Source: JBBIPZ01 sp037442505 [NCBI: Deltaproteobacteria bacterium]
Lineage (GTDB): Bacteria > CALINM01
Reading direction: 5' to 3'
DNA: 64,000 bases
NCBI GenBank assembly: GCA_037442505.1
Contig: JBBIPZ010000007.1
Span: forward strand, 24,084 to 88,083
Shown here in pieces: positions 51,674-60,948 of this stretch. Numbering within the stretch: position 1 is the first letter of the stretch; every line of letters begins with the position of its first letter. A program made the translations under genes and the position numbers. The notes beneath the pieces were generated by a model that worked only from the letters and a program-made list of their open reading frames with translations, searched no databases and was not told where the DNA came from.

Positions 51674-53428
51674 ATGGAAAAAATTGGCGAGTTACTGCTT
51701 AAAGAAAAAATAATAACTCCAGAACAGTTGAGGAAAGCCATTGAAGAACAAAAAATAATGGGTGGTAGGCTTGGCTCAACGATGGTTAATCTGGGTTTTA
51801 TCAAAGAACAGGAATTAATCAACTTCCTGAGTAAGCAGTATGGTGTTCCTGCTGTTAATTTACATGAATTTGAAATAGACCCTAAGGTTTCAAGACTTGT
51901 TCCGTTCGAAATCTGTGAAAAGTACAACGCAATTCCTATAAACAGGGCAGGATCAACATTAATCGTTGCTATGGCCGATCCTTCAAATATTTTTGCTATT
52001 GATGACATCAAATTTTTGACGGGTTATAACGTCGAAGTAGTAGTGGCCTCAGAGGCTGCTATAAAGGATGCAATAGAGCGGGAATTTAAAAGAAAGGTTT
52101 CAAAAGATGAACAGGAGCAGGAGACTGTTCCAGCAATCGAAGAAGCATCTATCGAGGAGCCCTCATTAGAAGAGGCAGTTTCTCTACTTGAAGAGGTTGA
52201 AGATTTAGAAGTTGTTCAGGAAGAGGAAGAGGTAAATGTCAACGAACTTCAAAGAGCCACTGAAGATGCTCCGGTTGTAAAGCTTGTAAACGCAATTTTG
52301 CATGAAGCTATTAAACGGCGTGCAAGCGATATCCATGTGGAACCATACGAAAAAGAGTTTCGTGTTCGTTTCAGAATAGACGGAGTTCTTTATGAAATAA
52401 TGAAACCGCCAATTAAATTAAAAAATGCGATAGTTTCACGTTTGAAAATACTTTCCAATCTTGATATTGCGGAAAGACGTCTCCCACAGGATGGTAGAAT
52501 TAAACTCAAGATTTCTGGCGGAGAGATGGATTTCAGGGTAAACACTCTGCCTACACTTTTCGGTGAAAAGGTCTGTTTAAGATTACTGGACAAATCCAAT
52601 CTTCAGCTTGATATGACAAAATTGGGTTTTGACGAAGAACAGCTTAAACTTTTTAAGGAGGCTATACACAGACCTTATGGGATGGTGCTTGTAACAGGTC
52701 CTACAGGTTCTGGAAAAACGACAACTCTTTATTCAGCATTATCAGAACTTAACAAAGTAACAGAAAATATATCTACTGCGGAAGACCCTGTCGAATATAA
52801 TTTGAAAGGTATTAATCAGGTGCAGATGAATGAAGCCATAGGACTAAATTTTGCAAATGTTTTGAGGGCTTTTCTAAGACAGGATCCGGATATCATAATG
52901 GTTGGAGAGATAAGAGATTTTGAAACTGCGGAAATAGCAATTAAAGCAGCTCTGACCGGGCACTTGGTCTTATCAACACTTCATACTAATGATGCGCCGA
53001 GTACAATCGCAAGATTGCTCAACATGGGTGTTGAGCCTTTTTTAGTAGCATCCGCAACTAACCTTGTACTTGCTCAGAGGCTTGCAAGGAAAATCTGTCT
53101 CAACTGTAAAGAGCCTGTAAGTATTCCAGTTAAATCACTTATAGATTTGGGGCTTACCGAAGAAGAAGCAAAAAATATTACTTGTTATAGAGGAAAGGGT
53201 TGTGAAACCTGTGGTAATACTGGTTATAAAGGCAGAATAGCCCTCTATGAAGTGATGATGCTTTATGATGAACTGAAAGAGCTTATTTTGGCAGGTGCTC
53301 CAGCCAGTGAATTGAAAAGGGCTGCAATAAGTTTGGGATTTAGGACTCTGCGTATGAGCGGTTTAGATAAATTAAAAGCAGGAATTACCACTGTAGAAGA
53401 AGTTGTTAGGTGTTCTGTAAAAGATTAA
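51674..53428 (+). CDS. pilB: Type IV pilus extension ATPase
   Basis: 584 aa. N-terminal MshEN/T2SSE-N domain (LLKEKIITPEQLRKAIEEQK, residues 6-25), an acidic linker (about 148-190), and the secretion ATPase core: Walker A GPTGSGKTTTL, Asp box AEDPVEY, Walker B DPDIIMVGEIRD and His box HLVLSTLHTND. The C-terminal CxxC pairs (CLNC, CETC) bind zinc in PilB. It powers pilus assembly at the inner membrane. First gene of pilB-pilT-pilC-pilS-pilR. Confidence 0.95.
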   Translation: MEKIGELLLKEKIITPEQLRKAIEEQKIMGGRLGSTMVNLGFIKEQELINFLSKQYGVPAVNLHEFEIDPKVSRLVPFEICEKYNAIPINRAGSTLIVAMADPSNIFAIDDIKFLTGYNVEVVVASEAAIKDAIEREFKRKVSKDEQEQETVPAIEEASIEEPSLEEAVSLLEEVEDLEVVQEEEEVNVNELQRATEDAPVVKLVNAILHEAIKRRASDIHVEPYEKEFRVRFRIDGVLYEIMKPPIKLKNAIVSRLKILSNLDIAERRLPQDGRIKLKISGGEMDFRVNTLPTLFGEKVCLRLLDKSNLQLDMTKLGFDEEQLKLFKEAIHRPYGMVLVTGPTGSGKTTTLYSALSELNKVTENISTAEDPVEYNLKGINQVQMNEAIGLNFANVLRAFLRQDPDIIMVGEIRDFETAEIAIKAALTGHLVLSTLHTNDAPSTIARLLNMGVEPFLVASATNLVLAQRLARKICLNCKEPVSIPVKSLIDLGLTEEEAKNITCYRGKGCETCGNTGYKGRIALYEVMMLYDELKELILAGAPASELKRAAISLGFRTLRMSGLDKLKAGITTVEEVVRCSVKD

Positions 53429-53440
53429 GAAGGATTGTAT

Positions 53441-54571
53441 ATGGCAGATGAATTAAGGTCTCAAAATGTTTTAAACATGCACCAGCTATTAAGTATCATG
53501 GTCAATAGTAGTGGCTCAGACCTTCACGTAACTATTGGCTCAAAGCCACAGATAAGAGTTGATGGTAATTTAACTCCACTTGAAGAGTTTCCAGTCTTGA
53601 CATCTACAGATACCAAGATGCTTTGTTACAGCATTTTGACAGAGTCTCAAAAACAGAAGTTTGAGGAACAGAATGAATTAGATTTTTCTTTTGGTATAAA
53701 AGGTCTATCAAGGTTTAGGGGCAATCTGTTTGTCCAAAGAGGGTCTGTAGCTGGCGTATTTAGGACTATCCCTTATAGAATCATGTCATTTGAGGAATTG
53801 GGCTTGCCTCCAGTGGTGGCAGAACTGGCGGATAAAGCAAAAGGACTTATACTCGTTACAGGTGCAACAGGTTCAGGTAAATCCACAACGTTAGCTACTA
53901 TCATAGATAAAATCAATAGAGAAAGGCATGAACATATAATTACAGTGGAAGATCCTATAGAATTTTTGCACCCACACAAAAACTGCCTTGTTAATCAAAG
54001 AGAGATTGGCTCAGACACAAAAGATTTTCAATGTGCGTTAAAACATATTTTGAGACAGGATCCAGATGTTGTACTGATCGGAGAATTAAGGGACAAGGAA
54101 ACTATTGAAGCTGCTCTTACCATAGCAGAAACGGGACATCTATGTTTGGCGACTCTTCATACTAACAGTGCTGTTCAAACTATAAACAGAATCATAGATG
54201 TGTTTCCTCCTCATCAACAGCCGCAGATTCGTGCGCAGCTATCTTTTGTGTTAGAAGGCATTTTGTGTCAGCAACTCCTACCAAAGATAGGTGGAAAGGG
54301 TAGAGTTATGGCAATGGAAATTTTAGTGCCTAATCCTGCTATAAGGAATCTCATTAGAGAAGACAAGCTTCATCAGGTTTATTCTCAGATGCAGATGGGG
54401 CAGACAAAATCTGGTATGCAAACAATGAACCAATCACTTGCTGCTCTTGTTCAAAGGAGATTGGTAAAATTAGAAGATGCTTATATATACAGTCCAGACC
54501 CTGATGAACTTAAACAGTTGATTGCAGGCGGATTATCTTTCAAACCCGGTCAACCGCCAATCAGGAGATAA
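53441..54571 (+). CDS. pilT: Type IV pilus retraction ATPase
   Basis: 376 aa from the ATG at 53441, 7 nt after AAGGA; the in-frame TTG at 53435 is too close to that site. Walker A GATGSGKSTT, Asp box VEDPIEFLH, Walker B DPDVVLIGELRD, His box HLCLATLHTN, and the PilT-specific AIRNLIRE helix needed for retraction. It depolymerises pili and so drives twitching. 12 nt after pilB and 6 nt before pilC. Confidence 0.96.
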   Translation: MADELRSQNVLNMHQLLSIMVNSSGSDLHVTIGSKPQIRVDGNLTPLEEFPVLTSTDTKMLCYSILTESQKQKFEEQNELDFSFGIKGLSRFRGNLFVQRGSVAGVFRTIPYRIMSFEELGLPPVVAELADKAKGLILVTGATGSGKSTTLATIIDKINRERHEHIITVEDPIEFLHPHKNCLVNQREIGSDTKDFQCALKHILRQDPDVVLIGELRDKETIEAALTIAETGHLCLATLHTNSAVQTINRIIDVFPPHQQPQIRAQLSFVLEGILCQQLLPKIGGKGRVMAMEILVPNPAIRNLIREDKLHQVYSQMQMGQTKSGMQTMNQSLAALVQRRLVKLEDAYIYSPDPDELKQLIAGGLSFKPGQPPIRR

Positions 54572-54577
54572 TATAAC

Positions 54578-55771
54578 ATGCCTACATATAGTTGGGAAGG
54601 TAAGAATCGTAGTGGCAGGGTGGTAAAAGGTAAAACGCAGGCTAATAGTATCGATGCGGTGTATGCTCAGCTTAATTCTCAGCTAATTACACCAATAAAA
54701 GTTGTTGAAACAAAAGAAAAAAAATCAAAAGGTAGTGTCCCTACTAAGGACAAAGTTGTATTCACGAGGCAGTTTTCAACGATGATTGATGCTGGATTGC
54801 CTCTTGTTCAGAGTCTGGAAATATTAGCCTCTCAGCAACCTAATAAATTCTTTAAAGAGGTACTGTATCAGATTAAAAGCGATGTAGAACAGGGAAGCAC
54901 GCTTTCGGAAGCACTTAAAAAACATCCTAAGGTTTTTGATGACTTATACGTTAGTCTTGTTGCGGCTGGCGAAATGGGGGGTATGCTTGACCAGATTTTA
55001 AACAGGTTGGCTTCTTATATGGAAAAATCAGAGAAGCTTGTTAAAAGAGTTAAAGGAGCGATGACATACCCAGCGGTTGTTATAGGAATCGCTATTGTTG
55101 TTGTTGCAGTAATTTTGATTTTTGTTATACCTGTTTTCCAGAAGATGTTTGCTGATTTTGGTGGGGAGCTTCCTGCGCCTACACAATTTGTTATAAATCT
55201 AAGTAATGCGCTAAAAAAGTATGGAATATTTATTGCAATGGGCATCTTTGCTTTAGTTACAATGATTAAAAAATACTACGGAACACCGGGTGGGCGTTTA
55301 AAAATAGACGCTTTACTTCTTAAGGCACCAGTAATTTCTGAACTCATTAGAAAAAGCGCAGTAGCTCGTTTTACACGCACGTTAGGTACAATGATTTCAA
55401 GTGGAGTCCAAATTTTAGATGGACTTGAAATTGTTTCAAAAACTGCGGGAAACAAGGTTATAGAAAATGCTATTATGGAGGCACGCGTAAGCATCTCACA
55501 AGGTAAAACAGTTGCCGAGCCTATTGGACAGAGCGGGGTTTTTCCACCTATGGTAGTTCAGATGATAGCGGTTGGTGAAGCTACAGGTGCAATGGATAAT
55601 ATGTTAAACAAAATTGCGGATTTCTATGAAGAAGAAGTGGATGCCGCAGTTGACGCACTTACAGCAATGATTGAGCCCCTACTTATGGTGTTTTTAGGCA
55701 CAGCCTTAGGTGGTTTGATTATCTCAATGTATCTTCCTATCTTCAAGCTTGCTGGAGCTGCCGGCGGCTAA
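54578..55771 (+). CDS. pilC: Type IV pilus inner-membrane platform protein
   Basis: 397 aa with two GspF domains (about 65-190 and 265-390): FTRQFSTMIDAGLPLVQSLE in the first and FTRTLGTMISSGVQILDGLE in the second. Three to four membrane helices. It couples the PilB and PilT motors to pilin. The preceding and following genes fit the standard pilBTCSR order. Confidence 0.95.
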   Translation: MPTYSWEGKNRSGRVVKGKTQANSIDAVYAQLNSQLITPIKVVETKEKKSKGSVPTKDKVVFTRQFSTMIDAGLPLVQSLEILASQQPNKFFKEVLYQIKSDVEQGSTLSEALKKHPKVFDDLYVSLVAAGEMGGMLDQILNRLASYMEKSEKLVKRVKGAMTYPAVVIGIAIVVVAVILIFVIPVFQKMFADFGGELPAPTQFVINLSNALKKYGIFIAMGIFALVTMIKKYYGTPGGRLKIDALLLKAPVISELIRKSAVARFTRTLGTMISSGVQILDGLEIVSKTAGNKVIENAIMEARVSISQGKTVAEPIGQSGVFPPMVVQMIAVGEATGAMDNMLNKIADFYEEEVDAAVDALTAMIEPLLMVFLGTALGGLIISMYLPIFKLAGAAGG

Positions 55772-55778
55772 GTCTATC

Positions 55779-57392
55779 ATGGAAGATAAAGCACACCTTC
55801 TACTTAATCGTTTAAAATGGGTTTCATTTTATAGAGTTGTTATAGCTTTCATTTCACTCATTTTGCTTATATACTGGAAATCTAAGCTCGATATTATTCC
55901 AGAAAGTTTATACTTTATCGCAACGCTTATATTCATTTTCTCTGTATCAATAGTTTACGGCTTTGTAATTAGTAGAATCAAAACTCCATTTATTTTAATT
56001 ATAGTCCAGCTTGTTATTGATATATTGGTTATTTCGTTTGTGGTAATTTCTACTGGTGGGGTTGAAAGTCCCTTTATCTTTTTTTATGTGTTTGTGATAT
56101 TAGAAGGAGGCATCTTTTTCTCAAAGAAAGGCGCATATTTAGCCTCTTTTGTTAATATTTTAGTAGTTGGCACAATATTTCTTTTGCAATATTATTCGGT
56201 TTATCCAATCAATAAGCTTTTAATTAGCAGAATTATTTATTCAGCTTATGACCTGTTTTATAGTTTCTCGATTTTAACGCTTGAGTTCCTTGTGTTGGGA
56301 CTATTGGTTGGTTTTTTAACTTCTGAAACAAAGAAAATCCTTGAAAATCTGGAAGAGAGCGAAGCCCGTGTTTATGACCTTGAATATCTAAAAACTGCTA
56401 TTCTTACTAGTATTAATGATGGCTTGATTGTTTTTGGTGAAGATAGCATCTCTTACATAAACGAACCTGCTAAAAATGTTTTTAGTAAGATTGGTAATAC
56501 AAACAATGTCGATACTTTTAGCAGAATTTTTAAAGATGAAGTGCAAATAATAAAAAAAGAACAGAAAACTTTAAGATTTGAAAGGGCGATTCCAGTAGAT
56601 ACAGGCGAAGTTTTGTGGCTTAATTGTGCGCTTTCCCCATTAATGAGTCATGAAAACAAAATGATAGGTGTTCTTCTTTCTTTTCAAGATCTAACTCAGG
56701 TTAAAATGATGGAAGAATGCTTAAGAATTAACGATAAGTTTGCATTTATTGGCAAACTTTCCACCGTTATAGCACATGAGATAAGAAATCCTCTGGCTTC
56801 ATTAAAAGGAAGTATTGAGTTTTTAAGAGAAAATATGGTTATAGACGATGAAAATAGAAAGGTCTTTGAAATAGTTACGAGAGAGATTGATAGACTAAAT
56901 AAATTTATTACTGATTTTCTTTCTTATTCTCGCAACATCGAACTCAATATATCTAAAATTTATTTAAAGAATTTACTTCAAGAAATATGGTATGAGCTTA
57001 TGTTTTCTTTTGAAAATAAGGAAATGTTTATTTTTAATTACGAGGGAGATGATGCTGTTGTTATAAATGGAGATCCAAATCAAATCAGGCAGGTTTTTTT
57101 AAATCTTTTTATCAATTCTGTTCAGGTAATCCAATCAAAGAAGGGTAGTGGTTCAATAAATGTTGTTGCAAAAGAGACTTCAGATAGTGTTACAATAACT
57201 TTTGAAGATGATGGTGGTGGGATAGAAGAACAGTATATAAATAAGGTATTTGATCCATTTTTTACGACAAAAAATGGTGGAACTGGCTTAGGGCTTGCCA
57301 TTGTTTATAAAATAATGCAGGAACATGGCGGGAAGATAATTGTTACCAATGGTGAAAAAGGGGCAAAATTTATTTTAAGGTTTTTTAAATGA
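55779..57392 (+). CDS. pilS: PilS-type sensor histidine kinase
   Basis: 537 aa from the ATG at 55779; an in-frame TTG at 55749 inside pilC would add 10 residues. Six membrane helices (about 15-180), a PAS-like domain (about 205-320), HisKA with phospho-acceptor His in IAHEIRNPLASLKGSIEFL, and HATPase motifs (GDPNQIRQVFLNLFINSVQ, GGTGLGLAIV). PilS responds to pilin level in the membrane and phosphorylates PilR. Its stop overlaps pilR by 4 bp. Confidence 0.9.
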   Translation: MEDKAHLLLNRLKWVSFYRVVIAFISLILLIYWKSKLDIIPESLYFIATLIFIFSVSIVYGFVISRIKTPFILIIVQLVIDILVISFVVISTGGVESPFIFFYVFVILEGGIFFSKKGAYLASFVNILVVGTIFLLQYYSVYPINKLLISRIIYSAYDLFYSFSILTLEFLVLGLLVGFLTSETKKILENLEESEARVYDLEYLKTAILTSINDGLIVFGEDSISYINEPAKNVFSKIGNTNNVDTFSRIFKDEVQIIKKEQKTLRFERAIPVDTGEVLWLNCALSPLMSHENKMIGVLLSFQDLTQVKMMEECLRINDKFAFIGKLSTVIAHEIRNPLASLKGSIEFLRENMVIDDENRKVFEIVTREIDRLNKFITDFLSYSRNIELNISKIYLKNLLQEIWYELMFSFENKEMFIFNYEGDDAVVINGDPNQIRQVFLNLFINSVQVIQSKKGSGSINVVAKETSDSVTITFEDDGGGIEEQYINKVFDPFFTTKNGGTGLGLAIVYKIMQEHGGKIIVTNGEKGAKFILRFFK

Positions 57393-58780
57393 GTAAAAAC
57401 GTTGTTATCGTCGATGATGATTTAAGCTTACGTGAATTATTGGAGATTGTATTAAAGAAAGAAGGTTACACTGTGTTTTCTTTTGCTGATGGTACTGATG
57501 CGCTATCAAACATTTCTAATAATATCAAAGATATAGATGTTATTTTGAGTGATATCATCATGCCCAGAATGGACGGAATAACATTTTTAGAACATGTAAA
57601 AAAACTTGATGCAAACATTCCAGTGATAATGATTACTGCTAACACAAGATTGGATTATGCAGTTCAAGCTTTGAAACAAGGTGCTTACGACTATATAACC
57701 AAGCCATTCAAGAATGATGAGCTTAAGATTATCGTCAAAAATGCCATCGAAAAAAGAAATTTATTTCGCGAAAACGTCCAATTAAAAGAACGGTTAAAAG
57801 GTGAAGAGAGAAATATTATTTTTGTAAGCAAAATAATGGAAGATATCTACCTTAAAGCACTGGCGGTTGCTGCAACAGATGCCTCTGTTTTAATTACAGG
57901 AGAAAGTGGTTCTGGAAAGGAGCTTTTTGCTCGATTAATTCACGAAAAAAGTAATCGAAAACAAGGTCCATTTTTTGCTGTAAACTGTGCTGCAATTCCC
58001 GAAACACTTGTGGAAAGTGAATTTTTTGGATACGAAAAAGGTTCTTTTACAGGTGCAAATTACTCAAAACCTGGTTTTTTTGAATTAGCTAACAAGGGAA
58101 CACTTTTTCTTGATGAAATAGGCGAATTACCTCTCTCGTTGCAGGTGAAATTATTAAGAGCCATTGAAGAAAGAGAGGTACTTCGCTTGGGTAGTAAAGA
58201 GCCAATTCCAGTTGACATAAGAATTATTGCAGCTACAAATAAAAATTTAAGCGAAGAAGTACAAAATGGCAGGTTTAGAGAAGATCTGTTTTATCGGCTA
58301 AATGTTGTAACTCTCCAAATTCCACCTTTAAGAGAAAGGAAGGAAGATATTTTTACACTTGCAATGCATTTTTTAAAGAAATGTTGCTTAAAAAATTCAA
58401 AAGATATTAAAGGTTTTACTAAAGATGCAGTAAAACTCTTAGAAAGCTATCACTGGCAAGGTAATGTTAGGGAACTCCAGAATGTTATTGAGCGAGCATG
58501 TGTGTTTGAAACGGGAGATATTATTGGATTAGGCAGTCTTCCTGTTGAGCTTATCAACGTATCAGATGTCAATAGTGAGAAAGTTGTTAATAAATCAAAT
58601 TTTGAAAATTTTGAGTTCAAAAATTTTAACTTAGACGATTATCTTAAAAAACAGGAACAAATGCTAATAGAAGCCGCCATCAGAAAGGCAGGTGGGAACA
58701 AAAAGGTTGCTGCCGAGCTTTTGGGTATATCTTTGTGGGCGCTTTATCATCGTTTAGATAAGAAAGCTTCTACTGATTAA
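57389..58780 (+). CDS. pilR: PilR-type sigma-54-dependent response regulator
   Basis: 463 aa. Receiver domain with phospho-acceptor Asp in VILSDIIMPRMDG, AAA+ domain with Walker A GESGSGKE, sigma-54 contact loop GSFTGA, Walker B LFLDEIGELP, and a Fis-type helix-turn-helix (KKVAAELLGISLWALYHRL). It activates pilA in other bacteria. No pilA lies next to it here, so its target is elsewhere. Its end overlaps nadE on the opposite strand by 4 bp. Confidence 0.92.
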   Translation: MSKNVVIVDDDLSLRELLEIVLKKEGYTVFSFADGTDALSNISNNIKDIDVILSDIIMPRMDGITFLEHVKKLDANIPVIMITANTRLDYAVQALKQGAYDYITKPFKNDELKIIVKNAIEKRNLFRENVQLKERLKGEERNIIFVSKIMEDIYLKALAVAATDASVLITGESGSGKELFARLIHEKSNRKQGPFFAVNCAAIPETLVESEFFGYEKGSFTGANYSKPGFFELANKGTLFLDEIGELPLSLQVKLLRAIEEREVLRLGSKEPIPVDIRIIAATNKNLSEEVQNGRFREDLFYRLNVVTLQIPPLRERKEDIFTLAMHFLKKCCLKNSKDIKGFTKDAVKLLESYHWQGNVRELQNVIERACVFETGDIIGLGSLPVELINVSDVNSEKVVNKSNFENFEFKNFNLDDYLKKQEQMLIEAAIRKAGGNKKVAAELLGISLWALYHRLDKKASTD

Positions 58781-60516
58781 TATTCCCGAAAATGGTTTGT
58801 AATGGGTATTCTTCTATCTTTACCAAAAGCCCTTGGAGTAATTTTTACACCGGGTGGTGCTTGTCTCCTCTTGTACTCATTAACATCAATCATTTTAAGC
58901 GTCTTTCTAACAATCTCTTCATCAAACCCTAATTTTAAAATATCTTGATAAGAAAGATCGTCTTCTACATAAGCCTTAATAATAATATCAAGTGTTTCGT
59001 AAGGTGGCAGCGTGTCCTGATCCTTTTGATCAGGTTTCAACTCTGCGGTAGGCGCCTTTTCAAGAACAGACCTGGGAATGATATTCTTTCCCTTCATTTT
59101 GTTATAGTATTGGGAAAGTCTGTAAACCATTGTTTTGGGAACATCTTTTAGTATTGCAAAGCCTCCCGCCATATCACCATAGAGTGTTGCATATCCCGTG
59201 CTCATTTCGCTTTTATTACCGGTAGTGACAACAAGCCAACCAAATTTATTAGAAAGTGCCATTAGAATATTACCACGGATTCTTGCCTGAATATTTTCCT
59301 CGGTAGTATTTAAAGTCAATCCTTTAAAAACAGGGTTAAGTTCTTTCAGATACACATCGAAAATATTTGTTATAGGGATCTTTGTTATTTCTATATTTAA
59401 ATTTCGTGCAAGTAAGTATGCATCTTTTTCACTTTGTTTTGAAGTATAAGGAGATGGCATAAAAACTCCAGTAACATTATCGTTTCCCAATGCTTCAACA
59501 GCAACAACAGCAGCCAATGACGAATCAATTCCCCCACTAAGACCTATTACAGTTTTTTTAAAGTTATTTTTAAAACAGTAATCTCGCAAACCAGTTACAA
59601 GTGCTTTAAAAACTTCTTCCTCTACCGTTGGAGGCTTGTAGCTAACTAACTTCTTCAAAGGTTGTTTTTTAGAAAAACTATAGTTTGATTTAATATGTGT
59701 CGTTTCAAAGATTGGGACAAAGTTATCTTTCTTTTTCCATCTCGGGTCGTGAAGTTTTTTTGTTTTGATACAGTTAATATTCAAATCTTGAACAACCAGA
59801 TCCTCTTCGAAACATTTACCTCTTGCAACTGTATCGCCATTTTGATCTACAATTAAACTATGTCCATCAAAAACAATCTCATCTTGTCCACCTACAAGAT
59901 TGCAGTAGGCTATAGCTGTATTATAGTCCTGTGCTCTAATCGAAATGAGTTTTTCCCTTAATTGCCATTTTTTATAGTGGAAAGGGGATGCGTTTATATT
60001 TATAATCACGTCTGCACCTGCAAGAGCAGATTGGAAACCAGGTCCTTCAGGATACCATATGTCTTCGCATATACTTACGCTTAAACTCACATTGTCATTA
60101 ATAGTAAAAACAAGTGCATTTTTCCCTTTGCTAAAGTAACGCTCTTCATCAAACACACCGTAGTTAGGTAAAAAAATCTTATTATAAATTCCTATAATTT
60201 TGCAATCACAGATAACCGCTGCTGAATTGTAAATATCAGTATCTGAATGTATGAAACCTACTATTGATATGATGTTTTTCGAGGCAGATGCGATTTTTCT
60301 TATATAAAATTCGTTTAACGATATAAACTGGTTTTTAAAAACTAAATCTTCTGGAGGGTATCCGCAAAGAGTGAGTTCTGGAAAGGCTACAACATCGCAT
60401 CCAGCAGCCTGAGCTCTTTTTATATATTTAACGATTTTTTTATAGTTATATTCAAAATCACCAACAATAGTGTTAATCTGTGCCAAACCAATTCTTAACA
60501 AAGAACTTCCACTCAT
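58777..60516 (-). CDS. nadE: Glutamine-dependent NAD+ synthetase
   Basis: 579 aa two-domain enzyme. The N-terminal nitrilase-like glutaminase has catalytic Glu in AFPELTLCGYPPEDLVF and Cys in VSICEDIWYPEGP. The C-terminal synthetase has the PP-loop GLSGGIDSSLAAVV, then TGNKSEMSTGYATLYGD and PTAELKPDQKDQD. It makes NAD+ from deamido-NAD+ and glutamine. Third in the minus-strand unit NtrC-type regulator-holC-nadE, 3 nt after holC. Confidence 0.96.
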   Translation of the reverse strand: MSGSSLLRIGLAQINTIVGDFEYNYKKIVKYIKRAQAAGCDVVAFPELTLCGYPPEDLVFKNQFISLNEFYIRKIASASKNIISIVGFIHSDTDIYNSAAVICDCKIIGIYNKIFLPNYGVFDEERYFSKGKNALVFTINDNVSLSVSICEDIWYPEGPGFQSALAGADVIININASPFHYKKWQLREKLISIRAQDYNTAIAYCNLVGGQDEIVFDGHSLIVDQNGDTVARGKCFEEDLVVQDLNINCIKTKKLHDPRWKKKDNFVPIFETTHIKSNYSFSKKQPLKKLVSYKPPTVEEEVFKALVTGLRDYCFKNNFKKTVIGLSGGIDSSLAAVVAVEALGNDNVTGVFMPSPYTSKQSEKDAYLLARNLNIEITKIPITNIFDVYLKELNPVFKGLTLNTTEENIQARIRGNILMALSNKFGWLVVTTGNKSEMSTGYATLYGDMAGGFAILKDVPKTMVYRLSQYYNKMKGKNIIPRSVLEKAPTAELKPDQKDQDTLPPYETLDIIIKAYVEDDLSYQDILKLGFDEEIVRKTLKMIDVNEYKRRQAPPGVKITPRAFGKDRRIPITNHFREY

Positions 60517-60519
60517 AAT

Positions 60520-60948
60520 TTACCCCTTATAATCTTTTTCATAATTCATACTGAATCCTGCATTTCTGAATTGTTTAAATCTTTCTCTACTCTCTTTTAA
60601 TGTTTTTGCTGAGGTACTGTCGACGAAATCATAGATTTCATAAAACTGCTTTGCAAAGTTAAGTGAGCAAGGCATATCGAGAATAATCTTTTTTGCATTG
60701 ATAGGATTTATCTCCTCAAAAACAATGGCTATATTTTCCATCGCATCATGTTCTACATACTTAAAAATTTTATGAGGAATAAAAGTTTCCTGTTTGTAAA
60801 TCCACAAAAAGCGATCTAAATAATCGGCGCGTTCTTCATTATTGGTGTATAAAATAATTTTGTGGTTTTCGTTATACTGATTAAGAACAATCTCGAAGAT
60901 CATCTTGTCTTTGTCATTTGTATCAAGAAAATTACATAATCTATTCAT
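60520..60948 (-). CDS. holC: DNA polymerase III chi subunit
   Basis: 142 aa. The HolC fold is recognised from IILYTNNEERADYLDRFLW followed by FIPHKIF (canonical LLYTxdeerAexLDrlLW...SFiPH) and AIVFEEINPINAKKIILDMP. The chi subunit links the clamp loader to SSB. It overlaps the upstream regulator gene by 4 bp. With holA at 37.6 kb, two clamp-loader genes lie in this window. Confidence 0.85.
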   Translation of the reverse strand: MNRLCNFLDTNDKDKMIFEIVLNQYNENHKIILYTNNEERADYLDRFLWIYKQETFIPHKIFKYVEHDAMENIAIVFEEINPINAKKIILDMPCSLNFAKQFYEIYDFVDSTSAKTLKESRERFKQFRNAGFSMNYEKDYKG

